Origin: a virus
Virus record (IMG/VR): IMGVR_UViG_3300009370_000074
Span: 1 to 37,862 of that record
Direction: 5' to 3' (one strand)
DNA: 37,862 bases
Below are positions 7,821-13,899 of this stretch, piece by piece (position 1 is the stretch's first letter; each line of letters opens with the position of its first letter). The position numbers were made by a program, and so were the translations under genes. The notes under the pieces were generated by a model, which made no database searches, was not told the DNA's origin, and saw nothing but the letters and a program-made list of their open reading frames with translations.

Positions 7821-7931
7821 TTAGGGGAGACCGCCGCAGCCTACCCATCCCATCGACCTGGGGTCATCGTCTTCGCAGTCAAACATTTGGCAAAGCCATT
7901 CGTGACGGTCTTTCAGTGGCATCCCACTCAT
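7821..7931 (-). CDS. 36-aa hypothetical peptide, coupled
   Basis: The ATG at 7931 shares its A with the stop of the gene before it (TGATG), and 36 codons follow. The peptide has three cysteines, an acidic patch (CEDDDP, residues 19-24) and several Trp. The tight coupling and the lack of another frame here support a real small gene between the 49-aa protein and the primase-helicase. No family recognised. Confidence 0.5.
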   Translation of the reverse strand: MSGMPLKDRHEWLCQMFDCEDDDPRSMGWVGCGGLP

Positions 7932-8080
7932 CAGTCAGCGTCCTTTGGCTGCTTCAATTTAAGCTGGTGCTGCATGTTTGAAATCTCAAGCCATGCGTCC
8001 TTCAGACGCGCCCGCAGTGCTGCGTTATGCTCTTTCACTTCTTGCAACTCGCGCTGCTCGTCTGTCATCTCTTTGGGCAC
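7931..8080 (-). CDS. 49-aa coiled-coil-like protein
   Basis: The start is a GTG at 8080, set by the strong ribosome binding site AAGGAGGTG five bases upstream. The frame is open to 8122, but no comparable site supports a longer form. The peptide is highly charged and helical (QRELQEVKEHNAALRARL at about residues 9-26), consistent with a short coiled coil. It follows the csrA-like gene and precedes the 36-aa gene. Function unknown. Confidence 0.6.
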   Translation of the reverse strand: MPKEMTDEQRELQEVKEHNAALRARLKDAWLEISNMQHQLKLKQPKDAD

Positions 8081-8118
8081 GTGTTCACCTCCTTGCGTAG
8101 AAAAAAAAGGCTCAGCGC

Positions 8119-8304
8119 TCACGTCGCGTTTCTTTCTGCTTCGATCTTCGCTTGAATCTCACCGCGCCAGACTGGGATGTCTCGCGGAGCGTCCACCAGC
8201 ACGTAGCAGCCGCCGCCGTTCTGTTTGAAGTTGACGGACTTCAACCGAATCTGGTCACCGATCACCAGCTCGTCGTTCTCTCCGCGTGCAAGTACCAACG
8301 TCAT
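8119..8304 (-). CDS. csrA: CsrA-like RNA-binding translational regulator (copy 1)
   Basis: 61 residues, the usual CsrA length. The family pattern is visible: a first strand LVLARGEND, IGD at 15-17, a variable Gly loop (QNGGG, 28-32), and VDAPRDIPVWRGEI at 37-50 carrying the conserved RNA-binding arginine (Arg47), then a C-terminal helix. CsrA dimers bind GGA loops in mRNA leaders and block or expose ribosome sites. Its own start is preceded by AAGGGA, which contains a GGA core, so self-control is possible. It lies between the primase-helicase block and the cassette array. Confidence 0.8.
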   Translation of the reverse strand: MTLVLARGENDELVIGDQIRLKSVNFKQNGGGCYVLVDAPRDIPVWRGEIQAKIEAERNAT

Positions 8305-8367
8305 TTCGAATCCCTTCTGTCAGAGTTCTACGGACTCGCGTGAAACTCACACGAATTCAACATTACT

Positions 8368-8676
8368 TCACAGCAGACCGGGCGTGTATTCATGCTCGGC
8401 CATCCATTCCGCCGCCGTTTTGTTGGTGAACTCGCCACCATCGAGACTGATCGGCAACACGGTTTCTCCGCAGATGCGGTAGATGTCACATTCTACATCA
8501 TCCGGCTCACGATCCTCGCGGCCCATTGTCCGGTCCAAAATCTTGACCGCCTCATTCTCCGAGTCCGCCATCACATGCGACCGGATCAGGCTGTCATCGA
8601 AGCGGAACACTTTCAGACCGTCCGTAGAACAATCGCATGAACCGGAGCACTCATTCTCGCGGCTTGGTGAATTCAT
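8368..8676 (-). CDS. hypothetical protein, 102 aa, start codon inside an attC site
   Basis: I chose the ATG at 8676, with AAGGGAAG just upstream. The frame is open further, to 8763, but that would run through an attC site and into the next gene. The protein starts with a Cys-rich stretch (CSGSCDC, about residues 9-15), then an alpha/beta-like region ending AEWMAEHEYTPG. No family recognised. The first 16 codons and the ribosome site lie within the attC site at 8624-8714, so recombination there would remove or swap the translation start. Confidence 0.6.
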   Translation of the reverse strand: MNSPSRENECSGSCDCSTDGLKVFRFDDSLIRSHVMADSENEAVKILDRTMGREDREPDDVECDIYRICGETVLPISLDGGEFTNKTAAEWMAEHEYTPGLL

Positions 8677-8714
8677 AGTCTTCCCTTCGTGCCCGGTGAT
8701 GCGGGTCGTTATCA
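8624..8714 (+). other. attC: attC recombination site 1 (degenerate left end)
   Basis: The left end is GTAGAAC and the right end GTTATCA. The arms pair as ACCGG 8641-8645 with CCGGT 8693-8697 and GCAC 8647-8650 with GTGC 8689-8692, leaving the unpaired A at 8646 on the left arm. The inner part TAGAACAATCGCATGAACCGG matches the left half of attC 4. The downstream gene's TGA (8712-8714) overlaps the right end. Confidence 0.65.
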
Positions 8715-9671
8715 CGCCTTCGCGGGTTGCCGCCTCGAACATCCAACGCAAGCGGGTTGCCACGTTGGTTCGTCGCCAAAAAGCGTTAACTGTAATTCAT
8801 TTGTGTTCTGTTTCTTCGCTGGTCGCGTTGCCCATTTGCAAGGCAACCCCAGCGACTCACATTTCAACTCAATACCCTGAATGTACACTTTCCGCTTTGG
8901 TTCTAACTTCGCAGCCAAATCCAATTCATGCGGTTCGCCCATTGTCCCACACAAGCAATCACCGCTGATTCCAACGACCGGCTTAACCGGATTACGAGGC
9001 AACCCAAATTCCTGCCGATACAACTCAAACGCCACCGCATCAAACCAATAAAACGGATTAACCCAAACTGTACCGCCAACCTTGCTAACCGCTCGCTTGT
9101 AACCTGCTCGAATCGACGATTCATCACGGCGGATTCCTGTAATCATCATCACCGTCGCGTTGCGACTGTGGCCCTGTTTCGCCTCGCGTCTGATCGCGTT
9201 GAACGATCGCTCCTTCAACCGTTGGTATTGTCGCCCGTGCTGCCCCGGTCCTGGCATCCCGAAGTTGAAGCAGTATTCCTCGTAGGCTGTTTTCCCGTCT
9301 TGCCATCGCCCTGTTGGCAACGATGCCGGATCAAATGGCAGGTCAACCCGTTTTCCGTTGATTCGTTTCCTCGTGCTTTTTGGTGGCCCCAATGCTACCG
9401 CGTGCTTCTCGATCAAGTGCCATCCAAACCGATCAACAATCGCCCCCATGTGTTTCCGGTTGGCTTCCATGCCGGTCAACGTGTTGCAATGTGCAACCGC
9501 TGCCCCAAACTCTGTCACGGCAAAATGTGTTGCAACTATCGAATCGTCACCACCGCTAAACCCGCCGAAGATGGCAACGGGTTTGTATCGCTCGACTGCT
9601 TCAGCCGTAATCTTTCGGCCAGCGTCAATCATTTGCTCGATTCGTTGTTCGGCGTCGTCTGAGAATAGCAC
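8712..9671 (-). CDS. PP-loop ATPase, PAPS reductase/DndC-like, cassette gene
   Basis: 319 residues from a GTG at 9671, four bases after attC 2. The frame is open far upstream, but that would cross the attC site. The PP-loop is FSGGDDS (38-44), and ITGIRRDESSIR (177-188) matches a motif of the PAPS reductase superfamily. C-terminal cysteines (CLC 239-241, CVGC 308-311) could hold an iron-sulfur cluster or zinc. Related enzymes adenylate or transfer sulfur (DndC, PAPS reductase) or modify bases. Substrate unknown. DNA modification is an inference from the neighbouring methyltransferase cassette. Confidence 0.75.
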   Translation of the reverse strand: MLFSDDAEQRIEQMIDAGRKITAEAVERYKPVAIFGGFSGGDDSIVATHFAVTEFGAAVAHCNTLTGMEANRKHMGAIVDRFGWHLIEKHAVALGPPKSTRKRINGKRVDLPFDPASLPTGRWQDGKTAYEEYCFNFGMPGPGQHGRQYQRLKERSFNAIRREAKQGHSRNATVMMITGIRRDESSIRAGYKRAVSKVGGTVWVNPFYWFDAVAFELYRQEFGLPRNPVKPVVGISGDCLCGTMGEPHELDLAAKLEPKRKVYIQGIELKCESLGLPCKWATRPAKKQNTNELQLTLFGDEPTWQPACVGCSRRQPAKA

Positions 9672-9675
9672 GGCG

Positions 9676-9766
9676 GTATAACAATGTGTTGCACGGGAGT
9701 TGCGAATCCCGTCGTTTGGTAATGGTAAGCGTTCACGTCGCAACCCCGTGAACACTGACGTTAGCC
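9676..9766 (+). other. attC: attC recombination site 2
   Basis: Ends GTATAAC and GTTAGCC, 91 bp. Left arm CACGGG, an extra A, then GTTGCGA pairs with right arm TCGCAAC, CCCGTG. It separates the two PP-loop cassettes. There is no T run, so it is not a terminator. Confidence 0.85.
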
Positions 9767-9768
9767 AG

Positions 9769-10542
9769 CTAAACGAAACACGAACCCAGCGTACACTGCT
9801 GGACCGTTGCCGCTGACTCGTCAGTGTCAATGTCCGCCTCACCCAACGGCACCAACGAACGGTGCAGCCACGTTCCGCCTTTGTCGTCCCACTCTCGCAA
9901 CTCAGCGTCCATCTGCTTTGCTGCCTCCCACTGCTCCGGGTAATTGTCCCTGATGTCTCGCCATTCCGCGTTTCGCTTGTGCGGGCACATCCAACACGAC
10001 GAGTGCGGCGCTGGAGGCAATCCGGCATCTTTCACGATCTTCGCACAGCTTGCCGTATTCACCATCAGGTCAACCAGCGGGCAAATTTGCAACCACTTCC
10101 CACATTGCCGTCCGTGGAATGGTTGCCCGTCTTTGTCTTTTCGGTTCCACCGCTTCCGCTCATCGAACGCGAATCCAATCCAATGCTCACCCTCGGTCAC
10201 ACCTGCGGCTCTCAGGTGCCGATCCACAACCCGGCGTTTCCATTCGTTGCTGCAATACGTCTGCAACTTCCCCGTCTTGGTAAACACGGGCAACAACAAA
10301 TCGCCGTTCTTCGCGTAAATGTCCACCGTTGCCAGTTCGTGGCTTGCGATTTCAACCGCCAATCCGTGTTCGTCCAGCATCGGCTGTACGTGCTGCTCAA
10401 GGTACTCCCACGTTGACGGGTTTTCGCGGCTCGTGTCCGCTATCACAATGCGATCTGGTTTCGGTATCACGCCTTTCGCGATCAACACGCACATTGCGAC
10501 TGTCTGGCGACCACCTCCGTAGTTCAATACTGTCTCGCGCAT
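9769..10542 (-). CDS. second, divergent PP-loop (PAPS reductase-like) protein, cassette gene
   Basis: 257 residues from the ATG at 10542, six bases after attC 3. Upstream codons fall in the attC. The N-terminal loop NYGGGRQTVAM (7-17) is a variant PP-loop with GGGRQT where SGGxDS is usual. Cysteines at 97, 147, 154 and CWMC at 183-186 suggest a metal or Fe-S cluster. It resembles phage-encoded PAPS reductase-domain proteins of unknown substrate. It differs clearly from the PP-loop protein in the next cassette, so this is not a simple duplication. No Shine-Dalgarno site is seen. Confidence 0.72.
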   Translation of the reverse strand: MRETVLNYGGGRQTVAMCVLIAKGVIPKPDRIVIADTSRENPSTWEYLEQHVQPMLDEHGLAVEIASHELATVDIYAKNGDLLLPVFTKTGKLQTYCSNEWKRRVVDRHLRAAGVTEGEHWIGFAFDERKRWNRKDKDGQPFHGRQCGKWLQICPLVDLMVNTASCAKIVKDAGLPPAPHSSCWMCPHKRNAEWRDIRDNYPEQWEAAKQMDAELREWDDKGGTWLHRSLVPLGEADIDTDESAATVQQCTLGSCFV

Positions 10543-10548
10543 CGGGCT

Positions 10549-10637
10549 GGCTAACAATTGCGTGAACCGGAGCGGCGAATCCGGTCGAATTTGAAATCAA
10601 AGCGTAACCTCGCCGCCCGGTTACGCAGGGCTTTATC
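10549..10637 (+). other. attC: attC recombination site 3
   Basis: Left end GGCTAAC, 89 bp. The right end reads CTTTATC instead of GTTRRRY, so this site may be damaged. Arms AACCGG-A-GCGGCGA and TCGCCGC-CCGGTT pair, with the usual extra A on the left. The stop codon of the ribbon-helix-helix gene lies in the right end. Confidence 0.8.
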
Positions 10638-10821
10638 TGCTACGTCGTCGCCTCACCTTGATTTCGCGATCAACACCGGATCGGATCAATTCAGTTACGG
10701 CAACGCCCAACTCTTCAGCGGCTGAATTCCACCGCTTCCACGTTTCATCGTCAATCCGCACCGTCCTGATCGGCGTCGGGCCGCCCTGCGATGGCCGGCC
10801 CGGTTTGCGTGTGCTCGGCAT
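10633..10821 (-). CDS. ribbon-helix-helix DNA-binding protein, 62 aa, cassette gene
   Basis: A basic N-terminus is followed by a strand RTVRIDDETW and two helices (about residues 20-55), the MetJ/Arc/CopG ribbon-helix-helix pattern. The tail is very basic (RRRRSR). Such proteins are transcriptional repressors or antitoxins. The ATG at 10821 overlaps the stop of the 102-aa gene upstream (TAATG), so the pair is co-translated. The order (unknown protein first, then RHH protein) would fit a toxin-antitoxin or autoregulated pair, but the partner shows no known toxin fold. Confidence 0.7.
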   Translation of the reverse strand: MPSTRKPGRPSQGGPTPIRTVRIDDETWKRWNSAAEELGVAVTELIRSGVDREIKVRRRRSR

Positions 10822-11129
10822 TACCACTCCATCACGGCAACTACAGTTGCGTTGGCAACATAAATCTCATCCGCAAAGTCCGTCCCTCGACCTGCATTGT
10901 CGCCAATCAGGACAACGATCTTTCCGCAGCCGCGGCTGTATTGGGCGTACTTGACCATTGCTGTCCAGCTTTCAAACGCACAAGTCCCGGGTAGCTCGTC
11001 GTCTGTCTTGTCGTCACCGTCCCAGACAAAGCTGTTTCCCAAATCATCCCCTACAGCAACGTCGTGGTCGATGAAGCGGAAACCGACCACTTCGCCCGCT
11101 TCGATAATGTTCTTGATAAAGTTGGGCAT
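10821..11129 (-). CDS. hypothetical protein, 102 aa, cassette gene
   Basis: ATG at 11129 with GAGGA upstream. It has a hydrophobic beta pattern, acidic in the middle, with a Rossmann-like strand KIVVLIGDNAGRG near residues 70-82. No family recognised. It is coupled to the RHH gene. Unlike the other cassette genes it starts about 115 bases from its attC site, and that gap holds a promoter-like sequence, so this cassette may carry its own expression signals. Confidence 0.65.
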   Translation of the reverse strand: MPNFIKNIIEAGEVVGFRFIDHDVAVGDDLGNSFVWDGDDKTDDELPGTCAFESWTAMVKYAQYSRGCGKIVVLIGDNAGRGTDFADEIYVANATVVAVMEW

Positions 11130-11173
11130 TGTTCATCTTTCCTCGTTTAGGATTGCGTCTGACTCATGCACAC

Positions 11174-11201
11174 ATCTTATCGGCTGATTCGTTTCTGTAA
11201 A
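11174..11201 (-). promoter_or_regulatory. sigma-70-like promoter inside a cassette
   Basis: On the minus strand TTTACA (11201-11196) and TAAGAT (11179-11174) are 16 bases apart, upstream of the 102-aa gene at 11129. The match is good in the -35 box and fair in the -10 box. Confidence 0.45.
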
Positions 11202-11243
11202 TACAAAAAAGGCATGGAATCACAAAGTTCCCCCAGAAAAAGC

Positions 11244-11334
11244 AGATAACAATCGCATGAACCGGAGTGCCCGGCCCGCGGTTTCTGAATTCGGATGCCA
11301 TTCGCGGGCACCCGGTTATGCTCAGTTGTTAGTT
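11244..11334 (+). other. attC: attC recombination site 4
   Basis: Ends AGATAAC and GTTAGTT, 91 bp. Left arm AACCGG-A-GTGCCCG pairs fully with CGGGCAC-CCGGTT on the right, with the extra A on the left arm. This is one of the best-formed sites in the array. Confidence 0.85.
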
Positions 11335-11510
11335 GGTCCAGCGATCTCCCTATTAGCCTGCGACACCTTACCCAGTCACAATCATCGCCCATTCGTTCGT
11401 TCATCGTTTCTATGGATGACTCTCTTCGATATGCGATGTGCTGATTTATTATTAACAATTGAATGGCACTGTAACATTCGTTATGTTACTGTGAAGAAAG
11501 GAAGTTACGA
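11335..11510. promoter_or_regulatory. cassette spacer with 7-bp hairpin before a small plus-strand ORF
   Basis: This gene-free stretch follows attC 4. It is AT-rich toward its right end and holds the inverted repeat GTAACAT (11471-11477) and ATGTTAC (11483-11489) with a five-base loop, then AAAGGAAG just before the ATG at 11511. It could be the leader or operator of the plus-strand ORF. Nothing else is visible. Confidence 0.35.
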
Positions 11511-11621
11511 ATGACTGACGAACCAGAAGAAGAGATTCGAGAGATTCGAAGCCCAAGCGAACGAATTATGAATGCCATTGATCTTCATCCTAAGAACCAT
11601 GACACAGTGATCCCACGTTGA
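11511..11621 (+). CDS. possible 36-aa acidic peptide in sense with attC polarity
   Basis: An ATG with a good AAAGGAAG site upstream opens 36 codons: an acidic start (DEPEEEIREIR), then SPSERIM. The 3' end overlaps the end of the minus-strand gene 11590-12411 by 32 bases. It would be the only array gene in the usual cassette direction, and its ribosome site is better than those of its neighbours. At this length it remains uncertain. Confidence 0.35.
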   Translation: MTDEPEEEIREIRSPSERIMNAIDLHPKNHDTVIPR

Positions 11622-12411
11622 GCATCTTTGCTGCCGCATCGTGGATCTCTGGTGGCACATCGTCTGACGCATTGCAATACGCCAGAATAGCATCCAACGG
11701 ATGCCCCTTGCTGATGTTTCGTGCATGGTCTATCGCCTCTTGAGGATCAACAAACGTGTCACTGTGAATCCAAACCTCGTATCCAATATCAAAGTCAGCC
11801 AGATCGTTGGCGATCTCAGCACGAATCTCGGAGATCGCCTCGGGCGTCAGTTTCTTGCGCGATGCACGTTCGAATTGAAGCGCGAACGCTCGCCCTTCCT
11901 TGACTACCGAACAATTGAAGGAATCACCCGAGTTGATTCCCTGGGATAGCAAATCATCAGCGTCACACGACGCCGTCGCTTCGCGTTTTCTCTCATCGGT
12001 CAACGACAGCCGTGCCACTTTGCCTTCGATACTCAAAACTGTTCCCCCGAAGCGATGCAGCGTTCGCTGTAGCGGCTTGCTGGTTTCCTTCACCTCAGCG
12101 GATGAAATGGCTGCAAACACCTTGAGAGAAGCTGCTGCGTTGATGATCTCAACGCGAATGATCGCGTCAGGGTCTTGTGACTCCCATGTAATGTCACCCG
12201 ACCTTTGTGGCGGTCGCCTTGCTTCCGGTAAATACACCCATGTTTCGTCATCACGGTCGATTCGGCCTATCAGGCTGTCGCTCCAGTAAATGTCAATGGT
12301 GCCCCCAGCGGCAGCAACTATTTGATTCTTATCACCTGCATTCAACACGTCGAGAATGTCTGCAACGTGCCGAAGTTCTTCTGCTGTGTGTTGGTATCGC
12401 GGACCAGGCAT
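11590..12411 (-). CDS. hypothetical protein, 273 aa, cassette gene
   Basis: The ATG at 12411 lies inside the left end of attC 5 and no Shine-Dalgarno site is seen. The N-terminal 30 residues look helical. Residues 35-110 are beta-rich (TIDIYWSDSLIGRIDR and similar), and the C-terminal half has a possible OB-like strand set and a helical end. No catalytic motif or membrane segment. I do not recognise the family. The gene fills the cassette between attC 4 and attC 5. Confidence 0.6.
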   Translation of the reverse strand: MPGPRYQHTAEELRHVADILDVLNAGDKNQIVAAAGGTIDIYWSDSLIGRIDRDDETWVYLPEARRPPQRSGDITWESQDPDAIIRVEIINAAASLKVFAAISSAEVKETSKPLQRTLHRFGGTVLSIEGKVARLSLTDERKREATASCDADDLLSQGINSGDSFNCSVVKEGRAFALQFERASRKKLTPEAISEIRAEIANDLADFDIGYEVWIHSDTFVDPQEAIDHARNISKGHPLDAILAYCNASDDVPPEIHDAAAKMLNVGSLCHGS

Positions 12412-12498
12412 AACAATGTGTTCCACCGGAGCGGCTAATCCGGGTCTGTTCTGAAATCAACGTCCACCGTCGCCGCCCGGTGAATTTAGACGTTATCG
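12408..12498 (+). other. attC: attC recombination site 5
   Basis: Ends GCATAAC and GTTATCG, 91 bp. Arms CACCGG-A-GCGGC and GCCGC-CCGGTG pair, with the extra A on the left. The next gene's start (12411) and the previous gene's stop (12493-12495) both lie in its ends. Confidence 0.85.
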
Positions 12499-12774
12499 GG
12501 AACTGGCTGGCTGTGTATGCTTCCGGTAGATGCGAGCTACTTTGATGTGCTGCTTCTGGCTCAATGGCACCTTGCCGTAGACATCCATCAGGAATTGCTG
12601 CTCCCAATCATTCAACAAATGGATGGTATGATCCTCCAACAGAAATCGAATCTTCTCGTCCGTACTCGTCTTGTGCGTTGCCGCATCAAATGACGGGTTG
12701 TTTGGATCTTCAACGGTGGACACCGTGTCGCCGATGCCCTCGCCATATTCTGAGCCTCCGAGTCGTTTGACCAT
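12493..12774 (-). CDS. hypothetical protein, 93 aa, cassette gene
   Basis: I chose the ATG at 12774, five bases from the end of attC 6, with GGAATC before it. An earlier ATG at 12798 lies within the attC. The C-terminal half (LNDWEQQFLMDVYGKVPLSQKQ) is helical and resembles small phage or host proteins that pair a helical bundle with a Leu-rich stretch, but no family is certain. It occupies the whole cassette between attC 5 and attC 6. Confidence 0.6.
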   Translation of the reverse strand: MVKRLGGSEYGEGIGDTVSTVEDPNNPSFDAATHKTSTDEKIRFLLEDHTIHLLNDWEQQFLMDVYGKVPLSQKQHIKVARIYRKHTQPASSR

Positions 12775-12779
12775 GATTC

Positions 12780-12873
12780 CGATAACCATGCGATGCACAC
12801 CGAGCGGCGATTGGTGTGCGGGTTTCAGTTGGTAAGATCACCCATCGCCGCCGGGTGATCGCGGCCGTTATCC
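12780..12873 (+). other. attC: attC recombination site 6
   Basis: Ends CGATAAC and GTTATCC, 94 bp, slightly longer than the others. Left ACACCG-A-GCGGCGAT pairs mostly with right ATCGCCGC-CGGGTG, with a mismatch in the outer part. The stop of the methyltransferase gene (12868-12870) lies in its right end. Confidence 0.8.
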
Positions 12874-13512
12874 AGCAAACGGCAGCACGCCCTGACGCAG
12901 ACGGTTTGCCGCTATCTCACAATATCGTTCTTCAATCTCGATTCCCACGGCACGACGGCCCAAATCCTTAGCCGCACGCAACGTGGTTCCGCTGCCCATG
13001 AACGGATCAATGATTGTTTTCGGTTCAGGCTTCGCGATCGTGATGCACCATTTCATCAACGCTTCTGGCTTTTGTGTCGGGTGCTGTCGCGGCTGCTTCG
13101 CCACGAACCCGCCGTTCGCACAGTATTCAAACAGCCGCGCCCGTCCTACCATCGAAGTCCACGCATATTCCCACTCGCTGACGTTCTTTTGATTCGGCCT
13201 CAACTTGTCCCAGCATAACGGCTGCTCGCACGGTGGCATGCTGTAAAAGTTCCCGCCCCATATAATCTGTGTTTTCCCAGCAGACAAAATGAGTTTCATC
13301 AACTCTTCTGAAATCAAAACGTCCCACTTGTCCGACCCGCCATGAAGTAGCGAATCGAACGAATGACCTGACCCGCCTTTTGTCAACTTGTCGCCCAGCC
13401 CATACGGCGGATCGGTCAACACCAGATCGAACGACTCCAATTGCGGCAACACCTCACGGCAATCCCCGTGATAGATCGTGATTCCATCCTGTTCGTAATA
13501 GCTGGATAACAA
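12868..13512 (-). CDS. beta-class DNA methyltransferase (N6-adenine or N4-cytosine), cassette gene
   Basis: 214 residues. DPPY at 34-37 is the catalytic motif IV, HPTQKP at 144-149 and FMGSGTT at 171-177 (SAM-binding motif I) follow, and this motif order defines the beta class. It should methylate an amino group in double-stranded DNA, often to block host restriction. The start is probably the TTG at 13512, inside attC 7. No in-frame ATG lies nearby. No partner nuclease is seen in the cassette, so it is an orphan enzyme. Confidence 0.85.
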   Translation of the reverse strand: MLSSYYEQDGITIYHGDCREVLPQLESFDLVLTDPPYGLGDKLTKGGSGHSFDSLLHGGSDKWDVLISEELMKLILSAGKTQIIWGGNFYSMPPCEQPLCWDKLRPNQKNVSEWEYAWTSMVGRARLFEYCANGGFVAKQPRQHPTQKPEALMKWCITIAKPEPKTIIDPFMGSGTTLRAAKDLGRRAVGIEIEERYCEIAANRLRQGVLPFAG

Positions 13513-13594
13513 AAAATTGCACCGGAGCCGCGAATCTGGGCGTGTTCGCGTGGTCGGCTCAACCCTCGCGGCCCGGTGAATTTAGACGTTAGAA
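13504..13594 (+). other. attC: attC recombination site 7 (right edge of array)
   Basis: Ends GGATAAC and GTTAGAA, 91 bp. Arms CACCGG-A-GCCGCGA and TCGCGGC-CCGGTG pair, extra A on the left. To its right, phage-type gene organisation with strong ribosome sites resumes. Confidence 0.85.
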
Positions 13595-13631
13595 ATGGAT
13601 GGTTCAACACGGCTGGTAATTGCTCGTCCAT
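13589..13631 (-). pseudogene. 5' fragment of a phage gene interrupted by the cassette array (possible)
   Basis: An ATG at 13631 follows a canonical GGAGG at seven-base spacing and overlaps the end of the upstream gene. After 14 codons (MDEQLPAVLNHPFL) the frame enters attC 7 and then reads nonsense to 13416. This looks like the start of a phage gene cut by insertion of the array. A very short real gene or a chance frame are alternatives. Confidence 0.35.
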
Positions 13632-13633
13632 CG

Positions 13634-13888
13634 TCATCCCTCCTCTTTTTCTCTCCACGCGATCATGGCAGTCACGGCACCCAGCAGCGCCATCCCATAC
13701 ACCGCTCTTTCAACGCTGACTTCTTCATCCTCCTCCACGAGATGCGGCAGTACATGGTCTGCCAGCATTCCGCAAAACGTATCGACGCCATCTTTCTCGA
13801 TGCTCTCGACCACCGCCTGCAGGTACTGATCGTTTTTATGGACGATCATTCCCCAGAATTGGTCCACTGTGATTTCTCCGTCAGTCAT
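13634..13888 (-). CDS. hypothetical phage protein, 84 aa
   Basis: The start at 13888 is set by GAGGAG six bases upstream. An in-frame extension to 13903 would skip that site. The protein is acidic and helical, with an Ala/Met-rich hydrophobic stretch near the C-terminus (YGMALLGAVTAMIA, about residues 63-76) that could be a membrane helix. The upstream helicase gene ends 11 bases away. No family recognised. Confidence 0.6.
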   Translation of the reverse strand: MTDGEITVDQFWGMIVHKNDQYLQAVVESIEKDGVDTFCGMLADHVLPHLVEEDEEVSVERAVYGMALLGAVTAMIAWREKEEG

Positions 13889-13899
13889 TCTCGCACTCC

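Larger units (their letters stand above)
8368..13594. mobile_element. CALIN-like integron cassette array (seven attC sites, no integrase)
   Basis: Seven sites with integron attC architecture (listed separately) divide this 5.2-kb stretch into units of about 0.3 to 1.2 kb, each carrying one or two genes. The sites are similar in length (89, 91 or 94 bp) and share the outer TAACAA...GTTA ends, as in arrays from a single integron. No integron integrase or attI is visible. Phage genes flank both sides (csrA at 8304 and a small gene at 13634), so the array sits inside the phage genome. The exact left border is not visible. Confidence 0.8.

Noticed and set aside
8712-10028. A 438-codon version of the first PP-loop gene starting at 10028
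   Set aside because: It would read through attC 2 and over the second PP-loop gene. The GTG at 9671 just after the attC fits the cassette layout.
11452-11487. TAACAATTGAATGG with a nearby CGTTATG, resembling an eighth attC site
   Set aside because: Only about 36 bases long and lacking the paired inner arms and the extra A seen in the other seven.
9676-13594. attC stems as intrinsic terminators
   Set aside because: They form GC-rich stems, but none is followed by a T run on either strand.
13416-13631. Full-length 72-codon protein from the ATG at 13631
   Set aside because: After 14 codons it reads attC sequence and then the wrong frame of the methyltransferase gene, so only the 5' piece was kept as a possible broken gene.
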